From assembly GCF_947179515.1 (NCBI RefSeq), contig NC_067482.1, forward strand, positions 71,004,311 to 71,068,310: a DNA stretch of 64,000 bases. The letters run 5' to 3'. Of this stretch, positions 46,011-58,668 are shown piece after piece (position 1 is the first letter of the stretch; the number at the start of each line of letters is the position of its first letter). This DNA is from Apodemus sylvaticus. Its lineage: Eukaryota; Chordata; Mammalia; Rodentia; Muridae. A model generated the notes under the pieces. It was not told the DNA's origin. It made no database searches and saw nothing but the letters and a program-made list of their open reading frames with translations. Position numbers and translations under genes: made by a program.

Positions 46011-47080
46011 TGTGGAAAGTATCACCACATTGTCAGCCAAAGTAGCATAATTTTATTTACTAAATTTTATTTAATACATTTACTAATTATAAATTATATA
46101 TCTTAATTATATATTATATCTTAATCTTAAGCAAATATAAAATACTGTAATATGATTCCACACAATTCTTCTATCCCTTCTTAGTATTATTTATTTCTGC
46201 TCACTCCCTTCTGTATTGACGCCTCCCAATTAAGAATCCCTTCCTATTTTATAAAACACAATTCTGGCAAGTGTTTCTATCGGAAATAAATGTACATGTA
46301 TTAGTGTATATTCTTCAGCACAGGGATATATATATATATAATATAAAATCTGCCATTGCTCATGGCTACAAATTTGCATCTTGTTTTTCTCCATAATCGT
46401 ATTCTTAATTAGTAGTACAGTAGTGTCTAGGGCACTTGTTTTGTAGGAAGAGATAAAAGCATCCTCTTTCTGCAAAGTGTTCCTGGAAGGCATAAACCGT
46501 ATCACACATATATTTTTTGTTTATTTTCTATTGGGAGAATTAATAGCACTATTTGATGCTTATGAAAAAAAATGTGTGGCTGGAGTAGTGTTAAACTATC
46601 AGAATGGCAAAATCAATGTAGATACATAAAGCAGTTAAAAGTAAGCTTCTCTCTATTCAGAACTGAGAACATTAGCTAGGGAACACTTCTTTATATTTAA
46701 AAATAAATAATAATGTTGATTTTAAGAGGTTATACTATTTTTATTTCACCTAACCTTAACTATGACCAGACATGGTAGAAATAAAAGTGATAATTATTTT
46801 GTATTTGGGTCCTCAAGGGAGACTATCTGTTCCCTATTTAAGGCTTTAGCCATGATCTCCCTCACTATAATACTTTGCCTCAAACTCCCTTTATTCACCT
46901 GTTACATCTTATCTACTATTGCTTACAATTAATGAAGAGTTTACTTAGCATTACCGAGTGTCAGTATATACATTGGGGAAGGATGTTTGGGGTTCTGAGA
47001 ACACCAGGTAGACCAAGATACTGAACCTACACATTTTGATTGAGTCCAAACAGTTGAATGAACAAAAGTGGGGCCCAAAG
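46011..47080. other. No recognisable feature
   Basis: AT-rich unique-looking DNA with a short TA run near 46327-46341. No family recognised. Confidence 0.45.
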
Positions 47081-47084
47081 AAAT

Positions 47085-47340
47085 GGTTAAAAGCACTTGA
47101 CCCGCAAGCATGATGGCTAGAGTATGATGACTTGCATTACAATCCAGGCATGTTATCCACATTTGTGCTTCCAACTTAGAGGATGTTGAGTTGGAAAGAT
47201 TTCAGAGGCTTAGTGCCTGTCAGACAAGCTTGACAATACAAGCTCCAAATTCAGTGAGGGAACATGCCTTAAAGACATAAAACATGGAGTGATAAAAGGA
47301 GATACCAAATATCCTCCTCTGGCCTTGAGAAAATACACAG
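47085..47340 (+). mobile_element. B4/B3-type SINE, diverged
   Basis: 'aaatggttaaaagcacttga' resembles a tRNA-derived SINE head. 'acttgcattacaatccaggc' and the later 'tcctcctctggccttgagaa' fit the B3/B4 body. Strongly diverged, and the 3' boundary is approximate. Confidence 0.55.
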
Positions 47341-48720
47341 TATTCTTCACTGTAACTTATGCTAGTTGTATAGATTAACTGGAAATCAGAGTTCTGAGGA
47401 TCTATTTGCACTCCAGTTTAGTCAACAAAATGGGTGTATTGCAACAGGTGCATTGTTTTTTTTTTTTAAATCATCCATATCTAAATGTGGTCTATAATTT
47501 TGCTTTTATTTATTTTTATTTCACTTGGGTATCAAGGTATTAACAGGTCATGAAATAAGATTATAATATTCTCTATTTTATGGAGTAACATTGGGGTTTT
47601 TGCTCTTATTTCACTCTTAAATGTCTGGTAGAGTTGGGTGCTTGAATTCATCTAGTCCTGAACTCTTTTGCTATTTTGGGAGGAATTCCAATATGCTTCA
47701 ATATTAGTGCATTCTACGAGTTTCTTTCAGTTGTTATTTTTCCATTAGGTTTAGATTTAGTAGGTCATATAGTCTACATATTTATCTACTTTTTGCTAAT
47801 TTTCCATTTTTTTGAAATTAACATTTAAACTATTCCCCAATAATATTCTACATACTATTGGAATTTGATGTACTATATCTCAAATTTGTTGACTTGGGCC
47901 TTACTTTTTGTTTGCTTAACTAATAAGTAACATTGCTCTTTTCGAATAAACAATTATTTGCTTTTATAAATAAAACAGGTAGCTCTATTACACTTGGCTT
48001 TGGTAGGTATAGGCAAGACATGGATTGTGACAGTCCAGAATAATAGCTGGAGTTCATGCAGAAGAGGGAATATTCACCAGCAGCTTAACACAAGCTTTGA
48101 GATAAGTTGGGGAAAGCCAGAATGCAATTCCTTTGCTCTCTCCTCATGCTCAAGGGTGGATGCTGCATGGAGTCCTCCTGCACCAATGTTTTCTATTCTT
48201 TAGCTTAAATTTAAGCATGTATAAATATGTATACAGTGCTTCCATAAACTAATATGCAAACGTAAAGCTTCGGTACCTGCAAGAAATGGATTTCAATGGC
48301 CTGTAACTCATAATGAAGGAGAATAATCAAGGTTTTGTGGTTGCAGATGTTCATATACCGGCTGTAGCTTCCCACATATACAGTGTACTATCTCATAGCC
48401 AATGACTAGGCTTTTACTTTTACAGTTTTCCTATTTCTTCTTCTGCGATGTTATTTGAACATTAAGTGTAGAGGTTGTATTGAACCTTAAGTGTAGGAGT
48501 TGTGTTGTTTTTGAGATTAGGTACCCTACAGTTAATGTTTCTCAGCATTTTGAGTATTGTAGGTTGCTGTGTATAATTACAACAGCAGTTGTCATGCTAG
48601 TGTGGATGGGGGAACTCATAAAATACCCCCCTAAAAGAGATGATTAGTTACTGTTGAGAAAGGGAAAGTTTTCTCTAGGGACTAGTACACTGATAGATTT
48701 TTCAAAACAGGTGGTCACCC
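47341..48720. other. No recognisable feature
   Basis: AT-rich unique-looking DNA. The frame 47994-48203 has no motif. Confidence 0.45.
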
Positions 48721-48726
48721 CTAAAT

Positions 48727-48792
48727 ACACACACAGACAGACAGACACACACACACACACACAGACACAGACACTCATGCATACACACACAA
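48727..48792. repeat. CA-rich microsatellite
   Basis: Imperfect CA repeat with interspersed caga units. Confidence 0.92.
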
Positions 48793-51100
48793 CTGAATGA
48801 TTTTAAAATGTTATATATGTATATATGTGTATCAAATAACTGTATATTTGTTTGTGTAAGTAACAATAATATCTGAAGAAGAGATTTTGTATGTGAGATG
48901 GAGAAGGGGGCATGAGAGACATTGGTAAAGGGAGACAGAGGGATTGCAATGATATGATATGTATGAAAGTAATTCCTTGAAATAAAAAAAGTAATATAAA
49001 AATCAAGATGAAATTATAAAAAATTAAAAAATAAAGAAGAATATGTACTCTTAAGGCTTAGAATATGCTGTGTTCAGGAAATCTCTGCCATTGATCCTTC
49101 TAAGAATGCTGTGTGCATAGTAGGACATTTAAGGAGTGTTAATAAGATCATTACTCAAGCCTCCCCTCAGGCATTTACTTTTTCTAGCAATCTTTTGAAG
49201 CTTATGGGGTTCAATTAATTACAAGACAAAAACCAGAAGTACTAAGAAGTGGCCAAAATTGTCTAAGTTTGTCTAAGGCCATATCTATAGTGAAAGGCTA
49301 TAAGTGCATATAATTCTCTCTACTAGAGTATATTCAGGATCAAGCAACTCTTCTCTCATGGGTACAACTTTGGTTTCAATGGATTCTTCTCCGAAGAGGT
49401 AGATACTATAAGATGGTAGCTGCCAGACTGCATGTATCATCTTGCTATCTTGCTTATTCTGAGGGAAGCAACAAAGCCATGAATGCTGTCCCATGTGAGT
49501 GAACTCAGAAATATGTCTACCAAAACTTTCTACTAGCTACTCAAATGGGCTCAGAATATCTTCCACTGCCTACTAGCTGCTTCAGAAGTAGATCGTGTCC
49601 CACTGGATGGTCGAGAGTATTATATCCAGGGTCCATAACTTGATTATAGATTTATGAGATGAACTCAAAGCAACCCTGGCAACCACTGCCCAGGTCCAAA
49701 TCACAGGCACTGTAAATTAATAAGTAGTTTTATTCTCAGTGACTGAGTTTGGGGAGAATTCGTTGCACATCAGTAACTAAGACAAGATTCAATATTGATC
49801 AAGGAACCTGCTTTTTTATAGTAACAAGTTAGAATTAATAGCAAGTGTCATTTTTCTAATCAATTGACAATTTACGATAATGTCAATAGTATGCAAATTA
49901 CCAGTAAAGAAAGTCTATTGACAGTTTCCACTCTAAGATACTCACATATAAAATATAAAGATAGGTGCTGTGATATATATGAATCATGGCATAATTTATT
50001 ACTTTTAAATTTAATGTGGAATATTGTTTAGCTGTCGGGTTGATAATGGAATTAATGGATAAGCATAGATGACAGATTTATTCAAGAAACTAAGCATATT
50101 GACTTTAGAAAAATTGACTTACTGAGTGGCTGGAAATGAGTATTGAGGAAAAGATAGAGATAATGAAGGTGTTTGCATTTTGATTGCAGATACTTGGAAA
50201 ATGGATTTCAGAAAGCCTTCTAGCTAATTATGGTAAAACTAACAGAAACAAAATGATGAGAAAAATAGATCAGGCTATATTTCTCTTCCAGCTCACAGAT
50301 TTTGGTTTGTCTTCTATGGATTCTTCCTTTCCTTCTTTCACATTCTCTCCTTCTTGAGAAAATTAGACTTTTGTTCTTACTTCTCTGAATATTCAAATAC
50401 ATGATCCTAATTAAACACAATCGCTTCTAGGTATATCCTATGTCTGTGAAAGGGACAACTGGTCCACACTGAGGAATGATGTGGCTACACATTAAACAGA
50501 CATAACAGCTGGTCTCAGGAAAGTGCAGATGCTGAAGTAACTTTTTCTTTCTAATTAAAGATGTCCACCTCTTCTGTGTAGTGAGTAAGATGAAGAATTT
50601 TCTAACTTAAATATAAGTAGAGATTTTTATGGCCTTCTTGCTTAGGATGTAGCTTAATTTTCTTCCTCAGAAACTGCTGCTTTACTCCTAGTATAAGTCA
50701 AGGGAAAGGTTTCAGATGAGTAACAATTGAGTTTCTGCATTATGTCTTTGTTATGTTATTTTGACGATAAATATATATATATATGTATATATATACATAT
50801 ATCTGGGAGGATATCTAGACATTGGTACCAAGAGGTTATTGCTAGTTTGGTGATTTTTGCCAGTTTCACAATTATTCAACTCACATTTGTGAGTTGATAT
50901 ACTTTAGACAGCTAACGACTTTGTCTTCTCGGACCAGCCTGATATTAGGAAAACATCATCAGTTTTTCAAAATGTTCTTATAGAGGCAAAATATGCACAA
51001 CAATATCAACCTTTGAAAAGTTATATATTTATGTTTTATATGTATGAGTATTTCTTTTTGTATATTCAATTTTTATCCACATTTCAATGTGTCTAAAGAG
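48793..51100. other. Mostly unique; (TA)n at 50769-50802
   Basis: A G-rich stretch at about 48895-48980 ending in 'gaaataaaaaaagtaa' may be a very old L1 3' end, too weak to claim. A TA microsatellite lies at 50769-50802. No coding sequence recognised. Confidence 0.45.
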
Positions 51101-51104
51101 TGTA

Positions 51105-51215
51105 TTGTTTCCCATGGTTGCATAATATTCCACTCTGTAGTACTACCACAGCTTTTTTACACATTCATATGTTGAAAGACATCATCTGTTTCCATCTTTA
51201 GGATAATAGGATGAG
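51105..51215 (-). mobile_element. Ancient L1 ORF2 C-terminal fragment
   Basis: 'ggttgcataatattccactc' then 'tagtactaccacagc' and 'cattcatatgttgaaagaca' follow the antisense of the L1 ORF2 C-terminal region (compare 'agtattccattgtgtaaat' in the younger copies). Short and very diverged. Confidence 0.5.
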
Positions 51216-53939
51216 TCCTTAAAATTTCATCAGACTCTCTGTTATATAATACAGTATATTTCAGAAGAAAAAGATAGGGCCTGAAGTATCAAAGAATCAC
51301 TTCTATGAATATAATCTTAGCTCACTTGCACTGATATTTAGTTTTATTCTCTCTATTGTATCTTGAATTTGTGTAAATCCTTGGTATACAAAAGATGTTC
51401 TGTTATTTTCTGAATAAATATTATAAGCTTTATTTTCTTACTTAATATTACCATTGCAACATTCAAAAGCCTTCTCAGATTGCCATTTCACTTTTAAGTA
51501 TGAGGACATATTATACTCCAAAACGCTGTCTATGATTTGCTTAAAATATTCTCATTTCTACTTTGTCTTTTATGAGCTCCCATGCTTTATAAATTCACCT
51601 ACCACCTATGAGTTTATGATTTGTTTACTTGAAAGACTTTGGAGTTATTTCCAAGGGAGTCTGCTACACTAAGCAATGGATTTCCTCAATAGTCTTGAGA
51701 GATCTCCCTGTTTCCTGGTATTGTTAGTGATTCCCCTTGTTATGAGCCTGTTTTATATCTCTCTGTCAATTATGTGCCATGTGTTCTGAATAATGTAAGA
51801 AGGGACACACAGCAGCATGTAGAACAATGGGAGACTTACAGCATGCTGCTCTTATTTGTTATTTAAACTGAGCCCAGTGGAAAGACAGAGTTTGTATTTT
51901 TCCTCTTAGTGTTATTTTTTTTCTTAGTGAGCTCACAGAAAAAAAGATTTCTTTGAATTATATGGTAATTATTAAGAAGGAAAATAACCATAATATTTAA
52001 GCTCACACAAAGTAATTCATTCCAGAGTTGCCTTACAATAAATATTTTTTCTAATTGTTAAAAATCTCAGTTTGACATTTCATTTGAGACACATAAAAAT
52101 AATTAATGGCCCTGTATCTAAGGGTCTGTTTGCTGACTTTTGTTCTCTGGTTTGAATGTGATGCTGAAACGTCCAAAGAACTCAGACTGAATCTTGTTCT
52201 TTTGTTTTGTTTTGTTTTGGCTTTTTGTACTGAACATGGAATCTAAGGCTTCATTCATGACAGTCAAGCAAACTTTCACTAAAGTAAAACACAGGCATTG
52301 AATCCTATGATATATAAATTCTAGTGGTTATCAAACCAAAAGGAAAAACAAAAACCAAAAATAGTAACAACCAAAATGTTTTAAGCCCCAAAGACACCTC
52401 TAAGAGAACAAAAGATACTTTACTTGTTTAGGAAGAAAAATAGAAAAAGGATGGGTGCATGTGTTATAACTGGCATTTAGTGGTGTGAACAGTTATGTGT
52501 CTCAGTGGCCTTGCCAAGTTGAGTCTCCACAGGCCCTGCTGATGGGTATTTAATTAGCAGAAACAAGATAGTCAGATGGGAAATCTTCTGATCCAAGACC
52601 TCCCTACTTTTTCCCTTCTTTTCCCAGCAAATCAAATGAGTACATCATAGAGAGGTAATCTATCTCAGAACCAATAGGATGTGAAGCACAACTTGGGTCT
52701 CTCAGCCTCTCTCCTCCATCAGCAGAGGAGGTCCAGAGTGTGAAGCACCTGGCCATGAAGCTAGGCAGGTCAATGACAGTGCTCACTATTTTCTCTTCTT
52801 GTTTGAAAATGACCCTTGATATCAAATACTCTTAAAAAAGGGTTGACTCTTAGAAAAGAAGAACACCCTTACAGCAGCATTAGGGCAGATGCAAAAGTAC
52901 TGTTTCCTGTAGCATGAAACACATGACATCAGTTCTATCAGTTTTAACTTGTTTGACGGTGAGACGTGTAACATGTCTTTAGACCTCTCTGCCCCAGAGG
53001 CTCCATATTTTACCACTTACCCTTTAACCAGAGTTCTGTCCATGCACTCTTTGCCTCGCTTTTCATATCCTGTCTTGAAAAGGCCTTCCTGGCTTCTCAT
53101 ATAGTTCTACTAAAATTAAATCTATCATTCCCAGGATGTAGAAGTCATAAGGTTTCCACAGGTTTATATGAGATGTCTCAAGGTCACACTTATTCTGTTT
53201 TATTTTTTTTCTTTTTCTCTTCACCTTACAATTTAATTTTATACATAACACTTTAAAGGACAGTTTTCTTACGCAGTCATTTTGATGGCTAGAATTTGAT
53301 TTGCTGATAAATCTTTCTTCTATAGCTTTCTATTCAGAAGGTAAGCTTTCTCCAGAATCATTCATTTAAGGGTCACAGTTTACTCCATTGCTTAATCCCT
53401 GACTTCTCAAAGACAAGCCTCCATCAGGAAACAGGCGTTTCAAATGGGCACCCTGTCCTTTATATCTTTGTTTCTTTTCCCCTTTTCTTTCATTTTATAT
53501 CCTTATGATTTTTTATATATAGTGATGGAAACTATTTGCCTGGTATTCTAAAAGACACTCAGCAAATAAAAACATCCAAATAAATATGCAAATGAAACTT
53601 TCCTGCATGGAGAATTCACTGGGTCACAGAGATGACAAAACTCAGCCGGCAATGAGGCCTCAAATATAATAGCCAGTTGGTGGAATGTCTCATAGTACAT
53701 ATTGTTTTTGTGAGAAAGGAGGTTAAAAATAAAGTAGTAATAGTTCCAACTCACTGGGCTGTTGAATTGCCACCTAGTGGGGAGAAAAAAAAATCAATGC
53801 ATGGTTGCTTACAGTAATGTGCTACAAAATCAAGAAGAGCACACTAATTCATTATCCAATATCAAGGGGTTTGCTCTGAAAACATAAACATACAAAAAAC
53901 AGTATATGTACTGAGCAGGTTGGGTTCAGGTACTTAAGA

Positions 53940-53940
<1 letters not shown>
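51216..53940. other. Mostly unique; possible ID-like SINE inside
   Basis: No exon or RNA gene recognised. The (TTTTG)n run near 52199-52219 leads into the possible ID-like SINE listed separately. Confidence 0.45.
52195..52285 (-). mobile_element. ID-like SINE, diverged
   Basis: A TTTTG tail, then 'ctttttgtactgaacatgga', 'atctaaggcttcattcatga' and 'cagtcaagcaaactttcact', parallel the antisense ID/tRNA-Ala pattern (gaaccaggg, tgctaggcaagc, ctaccactga). Many mismatches. Confidence 0.45.

Positions 53941-53980
<40 letters not shown>
53941..53980. repeat. (AC)n microsatellite
   Basis: About 19 AC units. Confidence 0.97.
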
Positions 53981-53981
<1 letters not shown>

Positions 53982-54640
53982 ACAGACACACCTGGAACAG
54001 CCATTAAAGTATAAGAGGTCATATATTTGAAAGATAACTTTGGAGGGAAGAAGGATAAGAAGGAGATGGTGAATTATAATGTCTCTAAATATTTTTAATA
54101 AAAAATCAAAGATGATAGAAAAACTGAGGGTTTTTCTGGGGTAGTTAACAGAGAACTTCTGAACAAGTTACCAAAGCTTAATTTTGAACTATTGACCAGT
54201 ATTTATTAGGGAAATTTAACATATTACAAACTTGGAATATCGTGAAGCAAAAGTTATAAAGCCAATTTATGCCTCAAACAATTGGGAATAAAACAAATCC
54301 AGTTTTGATAGTACATAGAGTTGAGAGTTTATGGACCTCTAGGCCACTGCTGCAGTTTCTAAAAAAACCATTAGAAATTTCTTTGTTGATTCACAACCAA
54401 AAAAAAAAAAATCAACCTAACAAAGGAAGGTGGGAAAACTACTCAGAGATGAGCCAAGAAAGGAGAGTTAAAATGATCATGTGTAAGACTGGCAGAAAAG
54501 AAAGATGAGCACTCACCCCTTGGTGACGAAAAGCCCATGCAGCCTAATGCTCAGTATATTAGAAGGCTAACAGAATATTATTATGTCTTTAATGAGGTGA
54601 AGAAAGAAGCTAAAAGAAGGAAAGTCATTGACTGAATGTT

Positions 54641-55528
54641 AAAAATCCTTCTCTAGTTAAACAAAGAATTCTCACCTGAAGAACTTCGGATGGCGGAGAA
54701 GCATCTTAAAAAATGCTCAACTTCATTAGTCATTAGGGAAATGCAAATCAAAACAACCCTAAGATTTCATCTTACACCAGTCAGAATGGCTAAGATTAAA
54801 AATTCAGGAGACAGCAGGTGTTGGAGAGGGTGCGGAGAAAGAGGAACACTCCTCCACTGCTGGTGGGGTTGCAAATTGGTACAACCACTCTGGAAAGCAG
54901 TCTGGCGTTTCCTCCGAAAACTGGGCACCTCACTTCCAGAAGATCCTGCTATACCACTCCTGGGCATATACCCAGAGGATTCCCCACCATGTAATAAGGA
55001 TACATGCTCTACTATGTTCATAGCAGCCCTATTTATAATTGCCAGATGCTGGAAAGAACCCAGGTATCCCTCAACAGAAGAGTGGATGCAAAAAATGTGG
55101 TATATCTACACAATGGAGTACTATTCAGCCATTAGAAACAATGAATTCATGAAATTCTTAGGCAAATGGATGGAGCTAGAGAACATCATACTAAGTGAGG
55201 TAACCCAGACTCAAAAGGTGAATCATGGTATGCACTCACTAATAAGTGGTTATTAACCTAGAAAACTGGAATACCCAAAACATAATCCACACATCAAATG
55301 AGATACAAGAAGAAAGCAGGAGTGGTCCCTGGTTCTGGAAAGACTCAGTGAAACAGTATTTGGCAAAACCAGAACGGGGAACTGGGAAGGGGTGGGAGGG
55401 AGGACAGGGGAAGAGAAGGGGGCTTACGGGACTTTCGGGGAGTGGGGGGAGGCTAGAAAAGGGGAAATCATTTGAAATGTAAATAAATTATATTGAATAA
55501 AAAAAATAACAATAAAAAAAATCCTTCT
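54641..55528 (+). mobile_element. L1-I: short, young-looking 5'-truncated L1
   Basis: Target duplication aaaaatccttct at 54641-54652 and 55517-55528 (at least 8 bp excluding the A run). The body, 54653-55516, starts in ORF2 at 'agttaaacaaagaattctca' and includes an intact ORF2 C-terminus, 3' UTR with a G-rich run (55376-55465) and an A-rich tail. Few differences from the consensus I remember, so it is probably the youngest insert here. Confidence 0.9.
54690..55256 (+). pseudogene. L1-I ORF2 C-terminus, frame intact
   Basis: A 188-codon frame without a stop covers the last part of ORF2: MAEKHLKKCSTSLVIREMQ, the knuckle CWRGCGERGTLLHCWWGC (C-X3-C-X7-H-X4-C) and the terminus HGMHSLISGY. Endonuclease and RT are absent because of truncation, so it is not a working gene. 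The ATG is internal to ORF2. No promoter is seen upstream. Confidence 0.9.
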
Positions 55529-56205
55529 GTGAAGCAGTAGGTAAATGATAGCAAATCAATTTGCCAAATTACTTAATTTTTTTATAACTCAAAAGTTTGA
55601 ATGTTGGCTCCTGTTTCTCTTTGAAGACTAGAATATCATTGTGCATAACTCACATTTGCCTTTTGTATTGGTGCCTTTACCTCTCTCTTCTGCTTGTGGG
55701 TTGTGCATTTAGTCATTTCCATCTATGCCAGTGTACTTTCTAGTGTAGTATAGCGTTAGTTCTCAGAGCAATCCCATAGGTGAGGGGGTGATGCTGGACT
55801 TATGTTTGGGACACAGAAAAGAAGTGTTTAACAAGTTAAGGGACTTTATCAAGGTCACCAAACATTTAAGGGAGAAAGGGAAAATTCTTTCATGCATTAA
55901 GTGCCAAATCAAAGATTATTTCAAATTCTAGCTGCATCTTAAAGGTATCTTAAAGATAGTCTTTTACAGTATAATTTACAACTAGGGAAGCTTTAAATTT
56001 GCTAGAAAAACTGAGTGGACAATACAGAAAGTCTTCCATACACTTTTCTCTATTTTTATTAATCTTAAATCTGTATGGAAATTTGTTATCATCATCTACT
56101 AAATACCATGACATCATCAACCAGAGGGTGCATATTATTTAAACTGCTTTAGTCTTTTACCCCAAATGTTGTGATTATAAAAAGAGAAATAGGTAAAGAA
56201 TATGC
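55529..56205. other. No recognisable feature
   Basis: Unique-looking AT-rich DNA. Confidence 0.45.
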
Positions 56206-56207
56206 TC

Positions 56208-56640
56208 TATGGTGGTATGGTGGTATGGTGGAAGGGGGTACCTCAGTGGGCCCATGCCGAAGCATCCCTTCCCCCTGAGGGACCAGACACATGACATGAA
56301 GGTATAATATAGATAAATTTATTCAGGGAATGGAGAGGGGAGTTAAGGGGGTAAGAGAAGCAGAGAAAGGCAGAGAGAAAGAGAGAGTAGAGAAGAAGAG
56401 GCTGGTCATGACCACATGAAGAGAGGGGGGAAGGGGGGAAAGTGAAGAGCCCAAGAGGGCAAGAAAGAGGCTAAAAGAGTAAGAGGCAAGAGAGAAAAGA
56501 GGGGCCAGCAGCCCATTTTATAGTTGGCCAGACTTACCTGGCTGTTGCTAGGTAATTGTGGGGAGGGGCATACCTGGCTGTTGCCAAGTAACTATGGGGT
56601 GGAGTTTAGACAGAATCCTAACACCAAATCCCTTACCTGT
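56208..56640. mobile_element. Rodent interspersed repeat with purine-rich core (RMER/LTR-like)
   Basis: 'ggtggtatggtggtatggtgg' leads in, then 'gataaatttattcagggaat', about 200 bp of almost pure purine (56330-56510), 'agcagcccattttatagttg', and two copies of 'cctggctgttgccaagtaac' or a close variant (56538-56557, 56571-56592). This matches my memory of a common murine repeat. The class is uncertain. Confidence 0.5.
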
Positions 56641-57174
56641 TCTGGAATGTCTCATATTATTTAGTCTCATAAGGCTCCTTTTGGCTGTGACAATTTCTCC
56701 AAAGTTAGCACGACAGACTTCTGTTGATTGTGACATGGATCACCTAGGCTGACGTACTGGTTGTTGGATTCTTCCAGTGTACAATCACTCTGTTTCTCCC
56801 CTTGCCATGCTATGCAGGAGGAAAGAGTGGGAGCTAATGTTTCCCCTTACTGAAGAAAGGGAAGCTTCAGAAACCCCTCTGCATAAGACATTTACTCTCC
56901 TTTTCATTTTTCTAGGCAGTTTTTATTTATATATACATTGTCTCCAAATTATTGATTTTATACTTTGAGTCATAGCTTAATATTGCCTAACATTTTGCTC
57001 AAATTGTTCTTCATTTGAGACTTGGTACAAGTTTTAAAACAATAAAGAACAAATATAATTTCAAGATTATCTTTGCTGGTAAGTATGCAAGCAGCTGAAC
57101 TTGCTCTATCACCCTTGAATTCTGAAAATTTTCTATATTTGCTTATAATTTCCAAGGAATACTTTTATCCTTTT

Positions 57175-57640
57175 AAAAATAACCATTTGTTTTGTTTGAA
57201 TTCGTTTGTGGGTAATTTCATACATGCATAACATGTTCATCAATATGTACCCTAATTTATTTTCCAGCCCTTTCTGAATCTCTCTTGCCCCTCAACCCTC
57301 CCAAAATAATGTCATTTTTCATAGTCCACTGAGTCCAGTCAGTCCTTATGTGCATGGGTGTAGTGCCATCCAATGGAACATGGACATTCTAATGGAGAAT
57401 ACTCCTCTGAAGTAAACTGACTCTTCCTTCCGCAGCATCTTTGAAATGTGGAGGCTCCTCAGCTATAGTGGAATTTTTTTCTACATAGACCATCAGGTAA
57501 ACTATGAATGAGGGTTTCTGATTACACATCTCTTTTACTATCTATACTTAAATTCCTCTTTTCACATTAGTGCACTACTTACGACTTCCAGTCCAGTGTT
57601 GAGAAGTAGCAATGGGGATAGCTACGCCTTCCTCTACATC
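57175..57640 (-). mobile_element. Old L1 3' UTR (Lx-like), antisense
   Basis: 'gtaatttcatacatgcataa', 'gtccactgagtccagtcagt', 'gtgcatgggtgtagtgccat', 'ccaatggaacatggacattc' and 'gtggaggctcctcagctata' give the antisense of the same older 3' UTR family seen at 2190-3165. Confidence 0.65.
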
Positions 57641-58350
57641 TTAGAAGGAAGAACCTAGTTTATCACTATTAAAGGAGATGTTATCTGTAGTACTTTAATT
57701 GATGATGTTTGTCCACTAAAGATTATTGTTCTTCTTTCTTGATTTTATGAGAATTGTTATCATGAGTTTGTGTCAGGACTTTGTCACTTGCTCCTCCTAA
57801 ATTACCAAATAAAATGTCTTTCCTTTTACACCTATTAATTTATTTTCAAGGTAAATACTTAGGCTAGTGTTTATTTGGTAATGATGATACATTAAGTGGA
57901 AAGTGGTTGCCCTTTTTTAAGTGTTTGGCCCTATGCTTAAAAGAGACTGTGATTTTGAACTTTTGTGTTGTGTTTGCCTGGTTGTAGTCTAGTTCAGTTT
58001 TCTGGTAGAGATTATGGTTGATTTCATTCCATAAATATTTGTTATGATATACTATGAATAAAATATCTGCCTAGTCCTTATGCTTTCAGAAGTGACTTAA
58101 TTATCTCTTTAATTTTTTAATAAAATAATATTTGGTTCATGTTTTTATACAACATTAAATTTGTGGACATAGAATTTTCCACAGCATTCTGTTTATCTTT
58201 TAATAGCTATAAGTTCAGTAGCAAAGAATTTCCTTTATTTTAAATATTAGCAAGTAGGAGCTTTGATATTTTTCAACTAAACTCCTTTTTATCTTATTAA
58301 CTGTTTCTATTGATTCTGTATTTTTATTTCATTGATTTCGCTTCTAATTT
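57641..58350. other. No recognisable feature
   Basis: AT-rich unique-looking DNA up to the L1-J target duplication. Confidence 0.45.
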
Positions 58351-58572
58351 TCATTTAATTTTTTATTCAATATATTTTATTTACATTTCAAATGATTTCC
58401 CCTTTTTAGGCCACCCCCACTCCCCTAAAGTCACATAAGCCTCCTTCCCTTCCCCTGTTATCCCATCTACCCCTTCCCACTTCCCTGTTCTGGTTTTGCC
58501 CTATACTGCTACACTGAGTCTTTCCAGAACCAGGGGCCACTCCTCTATTCTTCTTTTGTACCTCATTTGTAC

Positions 58573-58614
58573 AAAATGAGTACATCAAAATGAGTACATC
58601 AAAATGAGTACATC
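58573..58614. repeat. Three tandem 14-bp units, inverted relative to the local sequence
   Basis: Three exact copies of aaaatgagtacatc. Each with its neighbour resembles the reverse complement of the adjacent L1 motif gtacctcatttgatg. Confidence 0.92.
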
Positions 58615-58668
58615 AATTGTACCTCATTTGATGTGTGGATTATGTTTTGGGTATTCCAATTTTCTGGA

